A stretch of DNA of 35,018 nucleotides from a virus. Under the pieces are notes generated by a model. It was not told the origin of the DNA, searched no databases, and saw only the letters and a list, made by a program, of their open reading frames with translations. Shown one piece after another: positions 11,838 to 19,342 of the stretch. The stretch's first letter is position 1, and each line of letters starts with the position of its first letter. Where the stretch lies: positions 1 through 35,018 of the IMG/VR virus record IMGVR_UViG_3300010885_034847; one strand, 5' to 3'. A program made the position numbers and the translations under genes.

Positions 11838-12296
11838 TTATTCGTCGTCCTTACGCGGCCTGCCAACCTTCGGGCGACCGCTCTTGCCAAACTCCCTGAA
11901 TAGCGCCGTCACGTTCCAGCCAACGCACTTCGTTGCGGCTTGCTTGTTCGTCGGGATGCGCAGATCGAACCACAATGCTTCGGCGCGCTCCAGACTTGTC
12001 TTACGTTCTTTCTTCGGCCTACCACCCTTGCCGCCAGCAACCTTGGCGATCTTGCGAATCGTCCCCTTTCGCAGCCTTGGCAGGTTGTCCAACACCATTT
12101 CAGACAAATGCTTTCTGCTGTTGCGGCCCGTGGTCGTCTCGGTCAGTGACGCGCCCCGGTCGTGTATCTTGTTCAGCCGTTGAAGGCATTGAGCCAGCGC
12201 CTTAGTCTTGGGAACTAGGTCACTTAACCAACGCACTTCGAGCACGTCACCACGCCGAAGCTTGGTGATTTGTGATAGTACATCATCATCGGTCAT
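11838..12296 (-). CDS. Serine-resolvase-like DNA-binding protein lacking the catalytic N-terminus
   Basis: This is a 152-residue basic protein. Residues about 20-60 resemble the middle of serine resolvases (an RWLSDLVPKTKAL helix, then a DRGASLTETTTG strand region). A GGRPKKE hinge follows at about 91-97, and a C-terminal HTH-like stretch ends in GRPKVGRPRK, an AT-hook-like tail. The N-terminal part with the nucleophilic Ser is absent, so catalysis is unlikely. First gene of the queD-dpdA module, with ATG at 12296. It may be a regulator or nucleoid-type protein. The relationship is a visual impression. Confidence 0.55.
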   Translation of the reverse strand: MTDDDVLSQITKLRRGDVLEVRWLSDLVPKTKALAQCLQRLNKIHDRGASLTETTTGRNSRKHLSEMVLDNLPRLRKGTIRKIAKVAGGKGGRPKKERKTSLERAEALWFDLRIPTNKQAATKCVGWNVTALFREFGKSGRPKVGRPRKDDE

Positions 12297-12298
12297 AA

Positions 12299-12364
12299 AG
12301 TAAGTGCGTAACCCACAAGAAGTAAGGGCGCACGTAAATTATTTTTGGCGTTTTGACCTTACTT
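12299..12364. promoter_or_regulatory. AGTAAG repeats in a divergent intergenic region
   Basis: Direct repeats AGTAAGTGCG (12299-12308) and AGTAAGGGCG (12321-12330) are 22 bp apart, and an inverted AAGTAAGG lies at 12364-12357. They sit between the divergent 12296 and 12420 genes and abut a promoter -35 at 12366. They look like binding sites for a regulator, perhaps the protein encoded at 11838-12296. Confidence 0.4.
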
Positions 12365-12365
12365 A

Positions 12366-12394
12366 TTGACGTGGTTCGGCCTAGGGCCTATGTT
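12366..12394 (+). promoter_or_regulatory. Rightward sigma70-like promoter
   Basis: TTGACG (12366-12371) and TATGTT (12389-12394) are separated by 17 bp. Transcription would start near 12401 and read the small zinc-protein gene at 12420. It points against the leftward late operon. Confidence 0.65.
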
Positions 12395-12419
12395 GATTCT
12401 ACGAACACGGGAGACGGAT

Positions 12420-12563
12420 ATGGACCGCTGCGATTGCTGCAAATGCGCGATGAAACACAAGCGGATCACGAACGCGCTGTTTGTCTGCGACGACTGCCGC
12501 GCCTGGGGAATGAAGCAGCTTGGCGTGACGGCTACCGCCCTTCACGTCGGCATCAAAGCTTGA
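12420..12563 (+). CDS. Small zinc-finger protein (47 residues)
   Basis: The ORF starts at ATG 12420 with GGGAGA about 5 nt upstream and follows its own promoter. It has a CDCCKC cluster at residues 4-9 and CDDC at about 23-26. Together these make a four-Cys zinc knuckle inside a basic protein. It is a monocistronic gene on the opposite strand from both neighbours, a typical moron (independently expressed accessory gene). Function unknown; a small regulator or inhibitor is possible. Confidence 0.6.
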   Translation: MDRCDCCKCAMKHKRITNALFVCDDCRAWGMKQLGVTATALHVGIKA

Positions 12564-12650
12564 AAGAGAAAGGCCGCTAGGGCAGGCTTTTGAACGCCAG
12601 AAATGAAATCGTACCCCCTAGCCCTACGATTAGCACCAGCCAGGACCAAT

Positions 12651-12887
12651 CTAAGGCCGCAGAAACACGGCTGCGGCCTCTTTGATCCTGTCCCACTGAA
12701 GATGCGACAGAATTGTTATTGTCGGCACTATCAGGCCAATCCCTATACGGATCATCGGCCACGGATCGTAGGGCTTTGGCTGATGCTTGTGGGATCGCAT
12801 ATGGGCGCGGAAGTCGCGTCTCAGCTGTCGCACTTCGGCCCTCGTTTCCCCTACCAAGATGTGCAGCGATGTTAGCAAGTTGCTCAT
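12651..12887 (-). CDS. Holin-like single-span membrane protein
   Basis: This is a 78-residue protein with a charged N-terminal helix (an ETRAEVRQLRRDF stretch at about 14-26), a His-rich linker, and one transmembrane helix at about residues 45-63. The C-terminus is amphipathic. Its place at the end of the lysis cassette after the spanins suggests a holin or antiholin. A second frame (12577-12894) overlaps it completely and has its own C-terminal hydrophobic segment; a GAGG site favours the 12894 start of that frame, so the true reading is not fully settled. Confidence 0.55.
   Translation of the reverse strand: MSNLLTSLHILVGETRAEVRQLRRDFRAHMRSHKHQPKPYDPWPMIRIGIGLIVPTITILSHLQWDRIKEAAAVFLRP
12654..12684. 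terminator. Candidate terminator between convergent transcripts
   Basis: A 9-bp GC-rich stem (12654-12662 with 12671-12679, 8-nt loop) is followed on the plus strand by CTTTG and on the minus strand by TTAGATT. It could end the rightward transcript from 12366 and slow the leftward late operon. T-runs are weak on both sides. Confidence 0.45.
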
Positions 12888-12903
12888 GCGTCATATGCTC
12901 GCC

Positions 12904-13185
12904 TCACGGGCTAATCGGGTTTACTGACGCAGCCGCTACCTTCCCGGCGCCACCTACTATGCACGCCGGGGAATATACGATTATTCGGCCTCGGAGCATA
13001 GAGTCGAGGGCGCTGTGGTAGGCTTCAATTTGACGTTGTGTTTCGCACGTATCGGCCTTGGAATAGCTGATATGAGGCAGTGATTTTATGCGGCTGTCAG
13101 TCTCGGCGGTAGGGGCTGAGCTGCACCCTGCCAGCATCAGCGTCAGCGCGAGACTGACGAGCAGCGCCTTGGGCTCGATCAACAT
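12904..13185 (-). CDS. Outer-membrane spanin (Rz1-like lipoprotein)
   Basis: Starting at ATG 13185, this encodes 93 residues. A hydrophobic signal ends in the lipobox LMLAGC, with the lipidated Cys at residue 21. The mature part is 73 residues. The first 89 nt overlap the inner-membrane spanin gene in another frame, the classic Rz/Rz1 layout. A start at 13218 would add 11 residues ahead of the signal and is less likely. It would join the inner spanin to fuse the two membranes at the end of lysis. Confidence 0.7.
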   Translation of the reverse strand: MLIEPKALLVSLALTLMLAGCSSAPTAETDSRIKSLPHISYSKADTCETQRQIEAYHSALDSMLRGRIIVYSPACIVGGAGKVAAASVNPISP

Positions 13186-13342
13186 CGGTCCTGGCCTTTT
13201 TCTCGATCTGTTGGACAACGCGGGCGGTTACTTTGTTGTCGTGCTTCCAGACGAGCCCGGTGAAGACCAGACCAACGCCGACGGCGCCGACGACATACGC
13301 AATGACACGCATTCCAAGGGTAGCAATCAGCCACGCGATCAT
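13097..13342 (-). CDS. Inner-membrane spanin (Rz-like)
   Basis: This is an 81-residue protein with an N-terminal membrane helix (about residues 9-32) and a charged, helical periplasmic part rich in Gln, Arg, Ala and Asp. It is short for an Rz but has the expected type II topology. It overlaps the endolysin stop by 4 nt, and the lipoprotein gene begins inside it. This gene order supports the spanin reading. Confidence 0.7.
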   Translation of the reverse strand: MIAWLIATLGMRVIAYVVGAVGVGLVFTGLVWKHDNKVTARVVQQIEKKARTDVDRAQGAARQSRADADAGRVQLSPYRRD

Positions 13343-14076
13343 GTCTCTTGTGCCTTATGCCATAGATAAAGACCGCCAATGCACACGAGTACACCGGCAA
13401 TAGCCATCGGCTTGGATGCAAAGAACGTCGCCGCATTCATCAACGTTTCAACCGCCGACTGCCAGCTTGAGATTGCCGATATGTCAGGGGGCGCGCTGGC
13501 GAGCGCTGCAATGCTGGTTGTTCCAACGGTTGCCGCTGTAACCGTGGCTCCCGTGCTGACAGCAGGCGGCTGCGTAACGGTCTGGGGCATCTGGTCGTCG
13601 GGCTCGCCTTCGACTGGCGTTAGAAACAGTGCCGCCTCTGCATGGCGCCTGGCCGTCAGACCTTTGACGGGCTTACCGCCAAACTTGTTCCACGCCAACA
13701 TGGCGGTTGCCGCGCCCTGCCTATCACCGGCATTCAACTTGCGAATGACGGTCGACTTCGACAACCCGCCCGAGCCGATGTTGTACGACATGCTAATCAG
13801 CGCGTCGGCTTCGTTCTGGTTGATCTCGACTGTCACCATGCGGGCCACCGCATCAATGTGCTTGCGCAGCTCGCGCCTAAATGCGGCGTCGGCTTCTTCC
13901 TGTGTCCATACCGTGTCGCCGGTTACGCCCTCCGTGCAGCCATAGCCGCACGTCCAAATATCAAGCTTTCCGTTTATCTTGTCGCGGTAGGAACGGCAGC
14001 GCCCGTCAGGAAGCTTCTTCTCGTATCCTTCCCAGCCCTCGATGAATTTCAATCCGGCATCGCTTAGTTCAATCAT
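13339..14076 (-). CDS. Endolysin, GH24 lysozyme with C-terminal membrane anchor
   Basis: This is a 245-residue protein. Residues about 1-155 are a T4-type (GH24) lysozyme: E16 in WEGY as the likely acid (E13 is an alternative), D32 in YRDK, T42 in WTCGYG, and a NIGSGG block. A Pro/Thr/Ala-rich linker follows (about 155-222). A C-terminal transmembrane helix covers about 223-241. Most GH24 endolysins with membrane signals carry them at the N-terminus (SAR type), so the C-terminal anchor is unusual. It cleaves peptidoglycan glycan strands for lysis. ATGA overlaps on both sides. Confidence 0.88.
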   Translation of the reverse strand: MIELSDAGLKFIEGWEGYEKKLPDGRCRSYRDKINGKLDIWTCGYGCTEGVTGDTVWTQEEADAAFRRELRKHIDAVARMVTVEINQNEADALISMSYNIGSGGLSKSTVIRKLNAGDRQGAATAMLAWNKFGGKPVKGLTARRHAEAALFLTPVEGEPDDQMPQTVTQPPAVSTGATVTAATVGTTSIAALASAPPDISAISSWQSAVETLMNAATFFASKPMAIAGVLVCIGGLYLWHKAQET

Positions 14077-14387
14077 GCCGATGCCCTTTCAAGATCGCCA
14101 ATCGAGTGAATGTGCTTGAGGGGCGCATAGGTGGCGCGCACGTCCGCGATGCTTTCTTCAAGCGCTTTAATCGTGTGACGCTGGTCCGCGGATTCCGTTT
14201 CAAGCGCCACAATTCTGGCGGCTAACTGCGCAATAACGTCAGCCTGGGCGTTGAGCGCTGCCGCTACCGCCCCGTCGAGTTCAACGCGCTCCACCTCTTT
14301 TGTGTGGACGACTTCACGTACGCCACCTTCCTGTCGACGCCGAAACTCCGCCGCAGCTTCCGTAAGGGCAGACGCTGAAAGGTGCAT
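14073..14387 (-). CDS. Coiled-coil hypothetical protein
   Basis: This is a 104-residue, mainly coiled-coil protein (about residues 40-90) between the tail-fibre accessory gene and the endolysin, with overlaps on both sides. The C-terminal YAPLKHIHSIGDLE stretch resembles short motifs in tail-associated proteins. Function unknown; it may be a fibre chaperone or small virion part. Confidence 0.6.
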   Translation of the reverse strand: MHLSASALTEAAAEFRRRQEGGVREVVHTKEVERVELDGAVAAALNAQADVIAQLAARIVALETESADQRHTIKALEESIADVRATYAPLKHIHSIGDLERASA

Positions 14388-14989
14388 CAGGCACCTGTCG
14401 GCCAGTAACTATCCGACGCGTAATCAACCGGAATCGGGCTCGTATCTTTCAGCGCGCGACCCGCGAATAGATGGCCCGATTTCCACATTGCAGCCTTGGT
14501 CGCGAAGTCCCACGTCGTTTGCGCGTCCATGGTCACTTGAGAGTTGTCGTGCGCGATCCATGCAAAGTCTTTGTTGGCATCAGCCCAACGCAGATTGCCC
14601 GATTGTGCGCCGTTGATTATTGCGGCAAAAGCCAAGGTGCCAGCGCCCGAAATATTCGTCTGCCCGCCCTCGTCAAAGTCATACGTTTTCCCGCCGTAGG
14701 GAAACAGCCTCATGCGGCGGTCGCGCTCGGCATCAACCTGCGCCGACGTGATGACTTTTGTAACAACGAGGTTTGTGCCGTCAAACGATGACCCCGCCGA
14801 AGTGCCGAATGCAATCATTCGGGGCACTAGCCGAAATGCACCAACGGCATCACCGGCTTTGGCTCCATGCACGTTGTCGCTGTCAATGCGGATCACATCA
14901 GGAACACCAACAATCACGCCCGGCGTGTCGCCCCAATATTGAATTTCAACGTTGTTTGCATCGATCAGGCTATATCCAACCTGTTCCAT
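14387..14989 (-). CDS. Tail-fibre accessory protein with DUF4376-like domain
   Basis: This is a 200-residue protein. Residues about 78-185 match the DUF4376 pattern: AQVDAERDRRMRLFPYGGK, then a spaced ISGAGTLAFAAII region and a WIAHDN motif. Such domains occur in tail-fibre assembly or distal fibre proteins. It directly follows the Gly-rich adhesin gene with no gap, which fits a fibre assembly chaperone or a co-assembled tip protein. Confidence 0.75.
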   Translation of the reverse strand: MEQVGYSLIDANNVEIQYWGDTPGVIVGVPDVIRIDSDNVHGAKAGDAVGAFRLVPRMIAFGTSAGSSFDGTNLVVTKVITSAQVDAERDRRMRLFPYGGKTYDFDEGGQTNISGAGTLAFAAIINGAQSGNLRWADANKDFAWIAHDNSQVTMDAQTTWDFATKAAMWKSGHLFAGRALKDTSPIPVDYASDSYWPTGA

Positions 14990-16102
14990 TTACATTCCCA
15001 TCATTGCAAGATTGAACCCGCCGACTTGTGCCGTATAGGACAAGATCACAATTCCAGAACCACCCGCACCACCGTTAAAACTTGACGCAACGCGGCCGCC
15101 ACCACCACCACCGCCGCCTGTATTAGCCGTTGCATCAGATGCGGCACCGCTTAAAGTTCCAGACGATCCGCCGCCGCTTCCGCCTGTACCCGGCGTGCCA
15201 GTGCTATAAGCACCGCCACCGCCACCGCCTGCGTAAGTTACTGGCGATCCGGTAATACTTGAAGAACTGCCAGCACCACCATTGCCGCCGTTAATTCCGC
15301 TGCCAGCGCTGCCAACCGCACTAGCACCACCGCCGCCTCCGCAACCGTTTGTGTTGCTGCCTGCGCCGCCCGCGTTGCCTTGTCCAGCGGTTCCCGCAAG
15401 ACCCGCACCGGAGACCGGAATACCGCCACCCCCAGAACCACCAGTGGACCCTGCCGCAGAAATATCGGCGCTTCCACCTTTACCGCCACCTGTTGCGGTA
15501 AACGACGAAAATACGGAGTTTGACCCTTGACCACCTGTCCCGCCAGAACTGGCAGAACCGCCGGCGCCAACCGTTATCGTGTAGCTATTTCCAGGAGTGA
15601 CAGACGTTGAGTTGGTTAAAAGACCACCCGCACCGCCGCCGCTTCCGTAATAGCCACCACCACCACCACCGGCCACGACTAGATACGTGGCTGTTGTAAC
15701 ACCGCCAGGCGCTTGGTTGCCGGTCGGCCACGCCGAGGCTGTCGAATTGGACGTTGTATAACTGGCGACGGTTGCAAGATATTCGCGTTCGTTGGTTTGT
15801 CCGTCAGGGCAATACCAAACATGGTTTCCCACGTTCAAAAAATGACAGACGGTTTCAATGTGCCTGTTGGTTTCTATGTCAAAACTAGGCACGCCTGAAA
15901 ACGAAAGAGCATCAATCAAGTTGACAAACGGCCGTTGCCACAAAACAAGTCCAGAGCGTGCCGATTTGATGCACAGCTTATAAGTTGTTTTGTCGCCCTG
16001 CGGCATCCACCACTGCAGCGGGCGATTTTTATCTAAGCGCCATTCTGACGATAGAACCAAACGGCGCTGGCGAATCTCAGTGCCTATGCTGTCTATGATC
16101 AT
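14990..16102 (-). CDS. Glycine-rich distal adhesin
   Basis: This is a 370-residue protein. The N-terminal 130 residues form an ordinary mixed domain. From about residue 138 (TYLVVAGGGGGG) to 358 it is built of poly-glycine and Ser/Ala-Gly segments alternating with variable loops, ending in GIVILSYTA. This is the phage Gly-rich domain seen in receptor-binding tips (compare phage S16 gp38), where poly-Gly II helices display hypervariable loops. It likely recognises the host surface. It overlaps the main fibre gene by 4 nt. Confidence 0.8.
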   Translation of the reverse strand: MIIDSIGTEIRQRRLVLSSEWRLDKNRPLQWWMPQGDKTTYKLCIKSARSGLVLWQRPFVNLIDALSFSGVPSFDIETNRHIETVCHFLNVGNHVWYCPDGQTNEREYLATVASYTTSNSTASAWPTGNQAPGGVTTATYLVVAGGGGGGYYGSGGGAGGLLTNSTSVTPGNSYTITVGAGGSASSGGTGGQGSNSVFSSFTATGGGKGGSADISAAGSTGGSGGGGIPVSGAGLAGTAGQGNAGGAGSNTNGCGGGGGASAVGSAGSGINGGNGGAGSSSSITGSPVTYAGGGGGGAYSTGTPGTGGSGGGSSGTLSGAASDATANTGGGGGGGGRVASSFNGGAGGSGIVILSYTAQVGGFNLAMMGM

Positions 16103-19100
16103 TGCAGCGCCTTAATCAAATACGTCGACGATCCATAAATCTGGCGTGCCGTGAACACAAACTGACTTGCTGCGTTGCAGGTTTGTGTGCCGCTTTGTGA
16201 TCCGCTTGTGTTGATTGATGAGCCGCCTGGCGTCGTGGCCAGATTGAACGAATTGGCATCAATGTATTTGACGTAATAGACGGTAGAGGCTGTTAGACCT
16301 GTCGGCAGTGCGCCGCTGGTCGTAAACCAAACAGGATCTCCATCAGCACAACCATGACCTGTCCAAGACACAACGCACGGGCTGGCAATAGTCATTGTGA
16401 CGGTTGCCGTTGCTCGAACCGCCGTTGCTAAAGCGTCACCAGTGTTTGAACCGACACGCCATTTTGTTGAGCTGAGCGTAATAGACCCGGCGCTCGGTCC
16501 GGCGATGATTAACAAGTCAATAGCGTCATATGTGCCCGTTGCTGGCGGCGCCAACGTAAATGCACCGCCATTGATCAACATTTGATAGTTGCCGAGCGTC
16601 GGATCGAGCGTTGTCGTGCCTGACGACACTGTGCCGATCAGGTTAGGTGTGAGGGTGAAGCCTTTTGATATGACGCTTGTCGTATCCGGCTTCATGTAGT
16701 CTGTGCCGGCTGTTGCAGCGGATGCGATGCCGCTTGCTGCTTTGATAATGCCGGTCAACGATCCTAGCGGCGGCTTGCGATTGATTTGATAGTTTGTGCC
16801 GTCAGATATAACGCGGCAGCCTTGCCCGGTATTAAGGACTAGCGTTGATGCGCCGTTGATCGTTGATGTGGTCGGCGTGATTGTAACCGCGCCAGCGCCG
16901 AGGTTTATGACGTCGCAGAACCAGCCCGTTTTAAACGTCGTGGTCTGACCAGCTTGAGGCAGTGTTACGGCAATCGAAGCGGCGTTTGAGAACGTGACTA
17001 GCTTTGCCCGGTCCCCATCAACAACCGTGTAGCTCGTGCCCACCTGTGCGTTGACAGGTTCGGCGGCACTGATCGTGCCAGACGTGGTGATGGCACTGCC
17101 TGGCGCGTTAGCTGTTACGTCTGAGGTGACGCCATTGCCTGGTGTTAAACTTGTAAACGAACCTGAACCGTCCGCGCCCTTATCTCCCGAGCGCACAAAC
17201 ATCAGCGCAACGTTGACGGCTGTCAGTGATGTGGCACCTGACGCATAGTTGACAGTGATCGTGTCGTAACTGCCGTTATCAGTGATCGTGCCCGTGACGT
17301 TGAAATACACTCGGTTCGCCGGGTTGGTCGTATCGATGACGATTAACTGGCCTTTGGTCGTGTTGGTGCTGTCGTCCCATTGCTGAATAAATGTCGCCAG
17401 CGCATTGCCGAGACGGTCCGTCTCGTTGATGTAAATGGCCGTTGCGCTTGATAGCGTGGCGTTATTGGCGCGCAGCTTGCCAGAACCGGGATCAGCGGCA
17501 GACGTGCCCGTATCCCACGTATAATCAATCGGCACCGGACCAGATGCACCCGTTGCGCCAGTGGGACCGGCAGAACCCGTATTGCCGAGGTCTCCCGCGC
17601 GTATAAAATTGACCTTAACCGCATCGCTGTTTGAGATCGTGCCGGCGCTGGCAACAAATGCGACCGTGAACGTGTCCCACGTCCCGTTGTCCGTCATCGT
17701 GCCGGTAATCTGGAAGATCACGAAGTTGGCAGACGATCCAGACTTGCTGATTTTCAGCGTGCCTTTGACGGTCGATGTGCCGTCATCCCACGTCGCTATT
17801 TCAGAGGCGATGGATGCACTATCGCCGTTGGTTTCCGAAATATAAAGCGCGGTGGCGCTTGCCAATGTGGCATTATTGACCTTGATCTTGCCAGAGGTCG
17901 GGTCGGTCGCGGTCGTATCGGTTGACCACGTATAGGACCAGCCCGCATCAGCACCGGCCGAGCCTGTGGCACCCGTGGCGCCAGTTGGGCCAACAAGTGA
18001 CACGCCAGACGGCCAAGCACCCGCCGCTTTCGGCCCGAATATTTTGTTATTTGCCGTATCAATATAGAAATCGCCGTTGACGCCCGTTCCTGACGACGGA
18101 ACACCAGAGCCGTTATAAATCGTGTTCAGTGCGTTGGCGGCACCCGCTGCGGCTGCCGGATCGGCCATGATGATCGCCATAACGTTGGCGTTCGTCGGGC
18201 GGGTTTCGTTTCCGCCCGTGGAGCCCGTAACGTCGCCAGAACCGGCAGCACGAACGTTGATACCGCCGCCAGATTGAACAGCCGTTGCACCCAATGACAG
18301 CGAATGTGTGTGCGCCTTAAACCCGTCTGTTTGAACCGAGCCGACGTGATCACCCGTCTGGCCACCTGTCGCCATCGCGGTGCGGCTGGCTGCGTCAGGA
18401 TCACGACCAGCGCCATGGTCCCAAGCGCGGAAAAACCGGCCGCGATAATCGGGAATATTGAACGTTGTCGCGCCGTCGCCCTGGCCGTGGGTAACGCCAA
18501 TCTTAGCGAACAGCGCGGAGTAGGTCGTGCGCGAGACAGCCGCGCCGTTACACTCAAGCCAACCTGCAGGAACCGTTTCAGAAGCGATCAGCTTAATATC
18601 ACCTACGACCGCCAGACCGCCGACAATCCGGGTATCGAGAAGGTCTGAGGTGATCGCCCCTGATGACAGCGAGGACCGAGAAAACGCAAGCTGATGCCAG
18701 TTCGCGCCATCAGAGCAAAGAACGATGCTGTCGTACTGAGACGAAACGGTTTTGGAGCCTGCGCCATCAATCGTCTGGCTGGAAACCGGAACAACAGTCA
18801 CAGCATTGGTCGTGCCGATGTTGCGAATGGTGATCCAGTTGGATTTGCTGGACGCGTTGCCAACATCAACGGCAGATGGCAGCACGACCGTGATGGCTGC
18901 CGAGGTTGGGTTTAGGTTTTTGACCTTGCCGAGATCGCTAGTCGTCAGCGTGACGGTTGCCGCACCCGTATCAACCGGGGTTGCGGGCTTGGCGTAAGTG
19001 CCAGAGCCTGATCCGCCTGTGACCGCACCCTTGACGTTATCGTGGGTCGCTAAGGTGTTGTCATTGGCGTCGGTAATCAGGACTTTGTAATCAGCCGAAC

Positions 19101-19323
19101 CCGTATAAACGAGGGTCTTGGTTCCCGAGCCGTTGGCCGGATAACCGCCGCTATCGCATGTGACAACTGTCCCGAGCGACGTTGACAGCGTGTCATCGGA
19201 ATAGACCGTCAGCGGGGTCGTAGTGCCAGCGGCAAAGAATTTAAACTTGCCGCCGCTGACAGGGTTTCCACTTGCATCGAGCAAGCGAAATCCTGGCGGG
19301 ACGATGAGCACCGCGTCGGTCAT
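16099..19323 (-). CDS. Tail fibre with collar domain and collagen-like repeats
   Basis: This is a 1074-residue protein. Residues about 1-95 resemble virion-binding N-terminal domains of phage fibres. About 241-390 is a phage tail collar domain (VPAGWLECNG, then TFNIPDYRGRFFRAWD and AHTH). Short collagen-like Gly-x-y runs (about 446-460 and 580-597) separate two related domains (about 463-577 and 599-713), each with a YTW start and TDNG mid-motif. A third beta-rich region (about 755-845) and a C-terminal head follow. It is the main host-recognition fibre and a P22-type tailspike is not seen, so this phage has swapped the tailspike for fibres. Confidence 0.85.
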   Translation of the reverse strand: MTDAVLIVPPGFRLLDASGNPVSGGKFKFFAAGTTTPLTVYSDDTLSTSLGTVVTCDSGGYPANGSGTKTLVYTGSADYKVLITDANDNTLATHDNVKGAVTGGSGSGTYAKPATPVDTGAATVTLTTSDLGKVKNLNPTSAAITVVLPSAVDVGNASSKSNWITIRNIGTTNAVTVVPVSSQTIDGAGSKTVSSQYDSIVLCSDGANWHQLAFSRSSLSSGAITSDLLDTRIVGGLAVVGDIKLIASETVPAGWLECNGAAVSRTTYSALFAKIGVTHGQGDGATTFNIPDYRGRFFRAWDHGAGRDPDAASRTAMATGGQTGDHVGSVQTDGFKAHTHSLSLGATAVQSGGGINVRAAGSGDVTGSTGGNETRPTNANVMAIIMADPAAAAGAANALNTIYNGSGVPSSGTGVNGDFYIDTANNKIFGPKAAGAWPSGVSLVGPTGATGATGSAGADAGWSYTWSTDTTATDPTSGKIKVNNATLASATALYISETNGDSASIASEIATWDDGTSTVKGTLKISKSGSSANFVIFQITGTMTDNGTWDTFTVAFVASAGTISNSDAVKVNFIRAGDLGNTGSAGPTGATGASGPVPIDYTWDTGTSAADPGSGKLRANNATLSSATAIYINETDRLGNALATFIQQWDDSTNTTKGQLIVIDTTNPANRVYFNVTGTITDNGSYDTITVNYASGATSLTAVNVALMFVRSGDKGADGSGSFTSLTPGNGVTSDVTANAPGSAITTSGTISAAEPVNAQVGTSYTVVDGDRAKLVTFSNAASIAVTLPQAGQTTTFKTGWFCDVINLGAGAVTITPTTSTINGASTLVLNTGQGCRVISDGTNYQINRKPPLGSLTGIIKAASGIASAATAGTDYMKPDTTSVISKGFTLTPNLIGTVSSGTTTLDPTLGNYQMLINGGAFTLAPPATGTYDAIDLLIIAGPSAGSITLSSTKWRVGSNTGDALATAVRATATVTMTIASPCVVSWTGHGCADGDPVWFTTSGALPTGLTASTVYYVKYIDANSFNLATTPGGSSINTSGSQSGTQTCNAASQFVFTARQIYGSSTYLIKALQ

Positions 19324-19342
19324 GTCTGATTGTCCTGTGGAT

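Noticed and set aside
15282-15530. Pro-rich plus-strand ORF
   Set aside because: It is the mirror of Gly codons of the minus-strand adhesin gene.
15020-15700. Repeat array or CRISPR-like structure
   Set aside because: The repeats are codons for poly-glycine in the adhesin gene; there are no uniform repeats and spacers.
17343-18557. ORFs of about 100-143 codons inside the tail-fibre gene
   Set aside because: They are shadow frames of the large fibre gene with no start signals.
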